A stretch of 64,000 bases of DNA from Papaver somniferum (taxonomy: Eukaryota > Streptophyta > Magnoliopsida > Ranunculales > Papaveraceae): assembly GCF_003573695.1 (NCBI RefSeq), contig NC_039359.1, forward strand, positions 74,476,783-74,540,782, in the 5' to 3' direction. A program made the translations under genes and the position numbers. Below are positions 57,162 to 64,000 of this stretch, piece by piece. How positions within the stretch are numbered: the first letter of the stretch is position 1; each line of letters begins with the position of its first letter. A model generated the notes under the pieces. It saw nothing but the letters and a program-made list of their open reading frames with translations. It made no database searches and was not told where the DNA came from.

Positions 57162-58339
57162 TTTGAGTTTCAGTAACGATTAGGTTTTGAAGAGAAAGTG
57201 GAGACTGCGATCAATGAGGGGTTTTGGAGAATAGGAATCCGGGCAGTAATGGTGTAGATATTAGGGATTTTCTAACGGAATAAGAACATGAGCGCAGTGA
57301 CAGCTTCAAGCTAAGCTAATAAAGAAGTGTGCAGCGTAAGGTTTTGAGACTTTTGACCGGTTGTGTTGGAGTCTTTGGACTTTGGTGTAAAAGAGGTGTA
57401 ACTTTAAGTGTTAGCATGGCCATAGGCCCATAGGCTATATTCTTAAGTTCATTTCTTCAAAAAGTGGCTCTCTTCTCTATCCAGGAAGACAATATTAAAA
57501 TATTAGCTGCATTTTTTTTTTCCGCTTAAATCTGTTTTTAGTAGCGGATCTGAGCAGATAATCATCTCTAAAGTCTTATATCTCTCTATCTGTTTCTTAT
57601 TTTTCAAACTTAGATCTCGGTTTAAGTTTTCCTGTAATAGTTATATCTTATTAGCTCGGCAAAAGTTATTTGCCTTGATTCTCCTGCAACTTCTGGTTTG
57701 TTCATCATTTTTATCTATGTCTTTTGATCTAATCAAAGTAGAAGTAGCATTCTTAACAATAACAACGACATTTTCAACAACATCAGTATCATCAGGTACG
57801 TCAACAGCAACAACAGTCAGTTACAGACCCAAGGCTCCGAAGCATATTCCAACCGACTCAGACTGATTTCACACGATTCTGATCATTTTTGATACAATAG
57901 TTTACCAAGTTATATTGTTATTAAAAAAACGAAAAATGGTTGGATCATTTGACGGTGCTAACGTCTCTGTAATTTGTAATTTTGTTCATAGTTTTAGTCT
58001 TGTTTCAAACAAATCAAACATGTCCGTTTGGCTACCTTGAATGGTTGCAATGATTGTAAAGGTTGAATCCTTGATTATATCTCACAAGAAATTATGTAAC
58101 TTTGTTGATCTCTTTTATCGTAATATCCTGGTAAAACATTAAACAGTTTCGATCACATTCGACATTATTAATATAATTGGGATTTTCAGGGAAAAAAAAT
58201 GAACTATATTCTTTCTTGTTCTTAAGCAAGTTGAGACTTTTATTTTTCCAGAGAAACGGTTAAAATACTTTATTGAATTCTCTTTTATAAATATCTCTGG
58301 ATCTAAGAACACATGCACAAATTTGAACAACCCCAACTA
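57162..58339. other. 5' flank of the retrocopy and intergenic DNA
   Basis: The first about 80 bases may be copied 5' UTR. The rest has no coding signal; a Ser/Thr-rich short frame near 57675-57866 is featureless. Confidence 0.35.
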
Positions 58340-60120
58340 AATGTTGTCTAGTACTTCTTCCAAATTTGTAACCAATTTCTGTTAAGAGTTTAATCCAATA
58401 TAAGGAACCCTTTGGTACGTAGTAGGCTTCTGGTTTCGTTGATCACATCTCGCAAGTACGATGATTTCTCGTTCCGGATCGTGGGGTGAAATGAATGTGG
58501 TTTTATGAGTTGGACTCTAAGCAAACTTTTGTCCATTGTTTGTTTGTTGTTGTTCTGACTGCCATAGCTATTTTCCGATGTTCTTGCACTAAAACCGTGG
58601 TTATTCCTAGAGGTTGTGCCATTTCTACGATTGTTGTAGCTGGGGAATTTTTAAAGAAAATACTACTATAAGTTTGATGTCATAATTAATGGAAAAATTA
58701 TATTAAAATGAAAATCATCAAACTGGAAAAGACCAAAATAGTAAATACCAACTGTTTGAGATCAAGATCCTTGTTAGAGCATCACTCGGTTGAAACTACA
58801 AGTACTTGTATGTCAAGCTTGTTGTAAATGATAGATGATCAAAACTATATCTTGATTCTTATAATGTGCTACAGTCAGTATTAGACTAGGACTAGAGCAT
58901 GGTAGTTGTGTATCACCAAATACCCTCGAAGATTGAAAACTGAAGAACAACGAAGACATGTGCGAGAAATTCATCAACAAAGGTATGTGAAGACTGATTA
59001 TCCTATTTACTCATTATTTATACCATCTTATCTTACGAGACAATGCCATATGGATTTAGTACATGATGAATGACAAATAAGAAGGATCAAGTTCAAGCTT
59101 GTACTTGAAAAATCTCGAAAGATCAACTTAAGCACTGGATGTTCATAGGTCTTATCACTTTTGAGGTTGAGAATAATTTTTGTTGTTCAAAAAACTGTGT
59201 ACAATATAAGCCTAAAACTGTCAAATTATACTTTTATTCACTAACTGATTTTTTGATGTTACCGAACTCCAAGGTCTAGACACTTGGAGTACTTCACTTC
59301 TTAGTAGTTTTGTAGACATTTCCACTCTTCTTGGGATGATTCATCTTATATGAAATATAAGATAGAAAACAAACATAATAATAAGTACTATGCATGAATT
59401 ACAACAAGTATATATTATTATGGATTGACCCTAATAATATGTAAATTATGCCTTACCACTTGACGGTTCACGAACCATATTTGCTTAATCGTGAGCTAAA
59501 TTTTATGCATAATTGTTTAATCGACAAATATGTGGGTTCACATTCTTCTTTGTATTACAGTGAAAAAGTCTTATAAGAAGTTTTCTTTACTAGGTTCGCG
59601 AACTCACCTTTTTAAGTTCACAAATTCAATGTCAAAAAGGTATCAGAAGAAATCTTATACAATAGGTTCATAAGCTTACCTATTTAGGTTTACAACACAA
59701 TTAACTTATTGACTTTAGTGTTTGAGTTCTACAAGCAATAGATTCACAAACTCAAACTTTTGAGTCCGTGAACTCAAATGAGTAAAAATTATTAATAGCA
59801 AACTACCAAAAATAAAATTTTACAAAATCAAGAATCAATTGGAAAGTCTTGAGATTTACATTAAAACACTTGTGCTTTCTCTCGAGCTTAATTAGTTTAG
59901 CTTTGGACCTTGAGTCCGCTTTCTCATATATGAAACTAGCCCGGATCTCGATTCGAATTCTCGATAAGAATGGGCTTGGGAAGTTGAAACATTACTAGAC
60001 TTAGCAAAATCTAATCCGTGATATTATCTTATTTGAATATGATCATTTATTAAAGTCCTCAACTTTTTCTATGATAAATGTATAAATAGATAGAACGAAA
60101 AAGAGTCTGAAAGGAAATAC
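58340..60120 (+). mobile_element. Copia-family repeat, copy 2, with an LTR-like start at 58772
   Basis: The left 1.2 kb matches 30940-32200 and the right 0.5 kb matches 43560-44100. TGTTAGAGCATCACTCGG at 58772 resembles the LTR start of the minus-strand Copia at the right edge (TGTTAGAGCATTGCT). Both LTRs carry CATCAACAAAGGTATGTG or near-identical blocks about 200 bases in, so they are related families. No pol sequence remains. Confidence 0.6.
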
Positions 60121-61020
60121 CAGACTTCGTTGTTCACATCTACTTTTCAAAATATTATTTGTTTATTTTTGGTATAATTATAGTCACCACTAAATATGAG
60201 GGTACAAATGTTTTTTCGGCCAAACATCGTTTCACTTTTGCACTCCTACGGATATTTATCCATATTCAATATAGAAAAATTCTTCAATTCTTCAATTGAT
60301 CATTTATATGATGTTCCACACATGAGAATATACGTTGTGATAATGAAGTTAATTGGAATTCATACACAAGGTAAAAGATATTATGAATGCAACATTAAAT
60401 TTTACCATACTTTTTAAAATATTCTTTGTAATACTGATATAATAACACATATGATTCTACCAAATATTCATAAGAAGAAGAAAAAACGACTTCATGTCAT
60501 AACAGAAAACTAATAATCAAATGACAATATATAGTTGTAGATAAGTATACTTTTAAAAATGAAAATTATTACCAAAATGTTCATGTAAACAAACCAACAT
60601 GTAGTGTAGCATTTTTCTTCAGAAATTTGAAAGTGACAAATTCGTAATAATAGTTTAGGTTTAGGTTTAGGTTTTTGAAAACGTGGGTAAATGTTAGTTA
60701 ATAGTAGTTTAATGTTCAAATAGAATTTTAAATTTTTTAATATGGGCAAACAACTATTTCCTTCTATTTTGAAAAAAAAAATGATTTTGTAATTGATAAT
60801 CAGGGTTTTTTTGTCAAAGAGTTATTGAATTCTTCCTAAGGTCTGAATTACATGAATCTTTAGGTTTGATAGTTATATAATTCGTGTAAACAAACTAATA
60901 TGCATGTATAGTTTTTGGGTAAAGAGTTATTGAGTTCCTAAGATTTTTGTTACCGATTCATATACAACTTATGAGAAAAAAAGAGAAAAGGATTCAAAGA
61001 ATTTTACTAGAAGAAAAATA
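60121..61020. other. AT-rich intergenic; short telomere-like run
   Basis: No supported gene. TTTAGG is repeated three times in a row at about 60656-60673, resembling degenerate plant telomere repeat. Confidence 0.35.
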
Positions 61021-61130
61021 ATACTTCCTTCGTTTCGAGAAAAGAGATAGTATTATTTTTTTCAATTTTGCTTATTTTTAGGTTAAAATTAAAAAATGAT
61101 AGTATCTCTTTTCTAGAAACGAAGATGATA
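61021..61130. mobile_element. Stowaway-type MITE
   Basis: The left arm CTTCCTTCGTTTCGAGAAAA and the right arm, reverse complement ATCTTCGTTTCTAGAAAAGA, continue as GAGATAGTAT / GAGATACTAT and form a near-complete foldback of about 110 bp. The CTTCCTTCGTTTC terminus fits the Stowaway (Tc1/mariner) consensus CTCCCTCCGTTYC, and TA lies at both sides. Confidence 0.7.
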
Positions 61131-61536
61131 AAAAAAACAATAATAGAAAAAGAAAAAAAAGAGAGAAAATTATTACTTCTACTTCTCACCTTATTTCCTA
61201 TGATTAGTATCTCGATAGTCGGCGGATAAAGATAATAAAACCTCATCGTCATTCATTTGTGATCATAACTCTTTACTAGACAAATGGGATGGCTTTATAT
61301 TACAAAGATTTTCTTAATCGGATGTGTAGGTATTAGTTCTCTAGGTTTTCAGCATGTGGCTATGGGTTTCTGTTACGTTGATTGATGATGTCGCTTTGCA
61401 AGTGTTCGGTGGTGTTTCAATCCCTCTTGAAACTGTTCGGTTATATGCATGTCAATCCATCAGTGACTTTGGCCTTCACTGCCTATAAGTTGGTTGTCTA
61501 ACTATATGCATATCTATGTTTCTCACTTGTTAATAG
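61131..61536. other. intergenic; nothing recognised
   Basis: No coding or repeat signal seen beyond A-rich tracts near 61130-61170. Confidence 0.3.
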
Positions 61537-61640
61537 GGTGTTTGGCAACCAGAAGTAGAAGTACTTCTGCTTCTAGACTTCTCGGAAGTACTTCTGAGAA
61601 GTAAAAAAAAAAATAAGTTAGTTTGGCAATCACTTAATTA
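61537..61640. mobile_element. MITE terminus or small foldback
   Basis: Begins GTGTTTGGCAACCAGAAG and contains nested palindromes (AGAAGTACTTCT, GAAGTACTTC). GTTTGGCAATCAC lies at about 61621-61633. It is probably the end of a hAT-type MITE; the partner end is not identified. Confidence 0.4.
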
Positions 61641-62449
61641 TATAAGTCGATAAATCAGTAAGACAGTACAGTAGTAACAGTTTGGAGATTTCAATCCTAT
61701 GCGAACAAAAATGAAAACCATATGATAATACAACGACTTACAACCCAATCTGTTATATGATCAATGATTTATAAATGTGGGATGAAAATACAACGAATTA
61801 TAACCCAATCTCAAATTATAACGACGATTGATGTGTTTTCAAAATAAAATTGACGATGAAAACCCGAAATTGGTTCGTTAAAATTACAAGATCATCTTCC
61901 TCATCCAAATCCAAGATCCCTTATGCTAATCAACTTAATTTTATACATGAAACTTACTCACCCAAACCAAGTACTGTATACGATTTAATAACATAACACA
62001 AGCATAATCAACATTCGAGGAAAATCAAGCAGCGAAAAATCTTTAAACTTCAATCGTTCTTATCCATAGTAAAGTGCAACTTGAATATTAACCTTTGATA
62101 TTTGTAGATAAATTTCAAGTAACTGAAATAAATCATAGAAAATTATAAATTTTTGATTTTTGATGTCTCGGATTCCTTCGTGAAATTGATCGGATAATTA
62201 TTATTTTTGGTTTTATCCCGTTTTATCTCCGTTCTTCTCTAGTTATGTTGTCTCCTTAACCAATTTTGTATACACACATATGCATACACTTGGTTCCCGG
62301 TTTATGGATTTATACACTAATGTGCGAACACATTACATATGCTTATATACAAGGATGGTTATATCATCAACTCTTAATTTCAATCATTGAAACTTTCTTA
62401 GAGGACGTTATATTGTTGTTTTTCACAAACCATTTTTCTTCAAAGCAAT
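61641..62449. other. intergenic or distal LTR sequence
   Basis: No gene. An imperfect duplication 'aatacaacga' with 'cttacaacccaatct' or 'attataacccaatct' lies at about 61725-61815. The lower boundary of the neighbouring LTR may fall here. Confidence 0.3.
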
Positions 62450-62979
62450 TTTCAAGTTATTGAAATTATCATAATGAAACATTCCAAGGCAACACCAAAT
62501 GATTGTATCACACAAACCATGTTAGATGTAACTCGGCAATTTTCATATGATCTTATTCGGATTTTCGTCACGAATGTAAGATGAACATGGCTAAAGCGAA
62601 AGCTTTCCAACACATATTTCGAGAAATATATAAGCGAGATAAACTCAGCTCGAAATCTCAAATGTGCATAATAGAAAACTATATCGTAACACGACTTATG
62701 TCTCCATATAGGAGATAGAGTAGAAATAGACTTTCCAAGTGATAGATGAGTTTAAGCCTCCACATACCTTTTGTTGATGAAGTTCCACAGGCTCCCCTTA
62801 GTATTTGTTCCTCTTCAAATGATGAACGCCGAGAGATCTAAGATCAACTACACTATCTATATCCTAGTCCGAGACATCTATAAATAAGCTAGATCAAGAC
62901 TTATAATTTTGATCACTAACATTGAAAAACAAGATTGAGATAGCAACGCATGCGAGTTCGATCCAGCAATGCTCTAACA
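62450..62979 (-). mobile_element. 3' LTR of a Copia element (lower end not located)
   Basis: On the minus strand the LTR starts TGTTAGAGCATTGCTGG, with its first base at 62979. It is immediately preceded by CAAAGGAGGAGATT, a typical Copia polypurine tract. The lower boundary could lie anywhere below about 62450. It belongs with the RNase H fragment at 63847-64000. Confidence 0.75.
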
Positions 62980-62993
62980 ATCTCCTCCTTTGT
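62980..62993 (-). other. Copia polypurine tract
   Basis: CAAAGGAGGAGATT on the minus strand, abutting the 3' LTR start. It is the second-strand primer site. Confidence 0.75.
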
Positions 62994-63846
62994 CAACTTT
63001 AGTGACAAAACTATCAATACATATGGATTACAAAATAAACAAAAATTGAAGCTTCATCCACATGCTTGATCTCCTTGGCATCTTCAACATGACTCGAAAT
63101 CTTCGTCACTTCCAAGTACTCCATGATTCCAAAGGTTGTAAGTTTAGTCTCATAGTTGTTGAGGATTCGTAGCTATAACAATGAGAAAACTAAATGCTCT
63201 CAATCATTGTTATACAATGTCATAGTATTATTACACATCATCAAAGTTCAGTTGTATCACAACTTTGACAACAATACTATGGTGATATGTATCACTCCAC
63301 CTTAGTCAATACTTTACCTCAACATGAAAACCACTTCCCCTTACATAATGATCCATAAACCATCTGTATTTGTAGTATGAACTACACATTAATTCTCCCC
63401 CTTTTTGTCAATAAAATTGGCAAAGGTACGAAAATTAGCGGGATCCTAATGAAATTTCCATGGGGATACTTCATGACCAAAATAGAACAACATACCAACA
63501 AATTTAGATGCAATCATAAAGACGAAGCTAAATGCATACATCAAGGAGTTTATAAAGATACAAGATAACCCCTAAAATATTCCACAGCCGCACTCCCCAC
63601 AAAGATATGGCGATTAAGCACAAGTTCAAAAGAACTCTCCCTCATAAAATGTCATTCCCGAAGTAACAACAAAGGATACCTTGCTTTTACAAGAAAAGAA
63701 GGATTTCACCACATAAACAGATACAAACAGAAATGCATCTATCTAGAAACAAAAGTAAAAAAAAAAACTGAACCACTACTCATGGAAATCCAAACTCAAT
63801 TGCCCAAAAGATCTAGATTCTATCAGGGGCAAGAGTTATGAAGAAC
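62994..63846 (-). other. 3' non-coding region of the Copia element
   Basis: Lies between the polyprotein stop and the polypurine tract. About 850 bp with no open frame on the element's strand that I can identify as an envelope-like or other gene. Confidence 0.5.
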
Positions 63847-64000
63847 TAATGAACCAAGACAACACCAATAGACTGCCGCAAGTGTTGAAATGTGGCAGTG
63901 TCTAATGGTTTGGTGAGAATATCATCCAATTGTTGTTCAGAAGGCACAAATTCCATATTTATGATACCATTTTCATAAAGATCTCAAATAAAATGGTACC
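63847..64000 (-). pseudogene. C-terminal end of Copia RNase H, continues past the window
   Basis: Minus-strand translation ends in MEFVPSEQQLDDILTKPLDT, then FQHLRQSIGVVLVH and a stop (63847-63849). FVP-x3-QLADI-TKPL is the conserved end of the Copia RNase H domain. A stop interrupts it upstream (HFI-stop-DLYENG), so this copy is inactive. The rest of the polyprotein should lie to the right of the window. Confidence 0.85.

Overview
This window is nuclear DNA of a flowering plant, very probably a eudicot. The evidence is GT-AG introns, an intronless F-box gene with an F-box-associated domain, a plant-type U-snRNA promoter, and many plant repeat families (hAT, Copia, Gypsy-like, LARD/TRIM, Cassandra-like 5S element, SINEs, Stowaway and other MITEs). 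The overall look suggests an early-diverging eudicot such as a poppy relative, but I cannot show that. The window is gene-poor and repeat-rich. Only one protein-coding gene looks intact: the F-box gene at 17837-19003 (minus).

Layout. 1-5000: degenerate LTR-retrotransposon-like DNA. 5200-7200: a Copia reverse-transcriptase remnant, a 749-bp element with an 8-bp target duplication, and a small tRNA-derived SINE. 7500-13700: decaying genes. These are an unrecognised gene with one intron and a frameshift, an intron-free partial copy of it, a U1 snRNA-like gene missing its middle but keeping a promoter, and two broken F-box genes with an inverted repeat around the second. 14000-16000: MITEs, a long palindrome and a tRNA-Gln-derived SINE. 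17837-19003: the intact F-box gene. 19413-25095: a near-complete hAT transposon with an exact 8-bp target duplication and a frameshifted transposase.

25495-27488: a non-autonomous LTR retrotransposon with a 5-bp target duplication. Its internal region holds an array of small covarying hairpins. 28189-30062: a rearranged Copia fragment. 30206-30925: a MITE. 32372-32830: a Cassandra-like TRIM with 5S rRNA-like sequence. 33750-40687: a young LARD with two 1929-bp LTRs, inserted into an older repeat that has a second, uninterrupted copy at 51200-52930. 43380-47110: Copia-LTR-like repeats.

47588-51118: a non-LTR retrotransposon with a 10-bp target duplication. It has N-terminal zinc-finger-like motifs, a reverse transcriptase and a C-terminal Cys/His knuckle followed by a PD-(D/E)XK-like motif, the domain order of R2-type elements. 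54152-57161: an F-box-like fragment and an intronless, broken DNA ligase 1 retrocopy. 58340-64000: more Copia LTR material, a Stowaway MITE and, at the right edge, the 3' end of a minus-strand Copia element.

The genes do not form a pathway. The window records insertion and decay. The most interesting items are the R2-like LINE, the hairpin array, the shortened U1 gene and the 5S-bearing TRIM.
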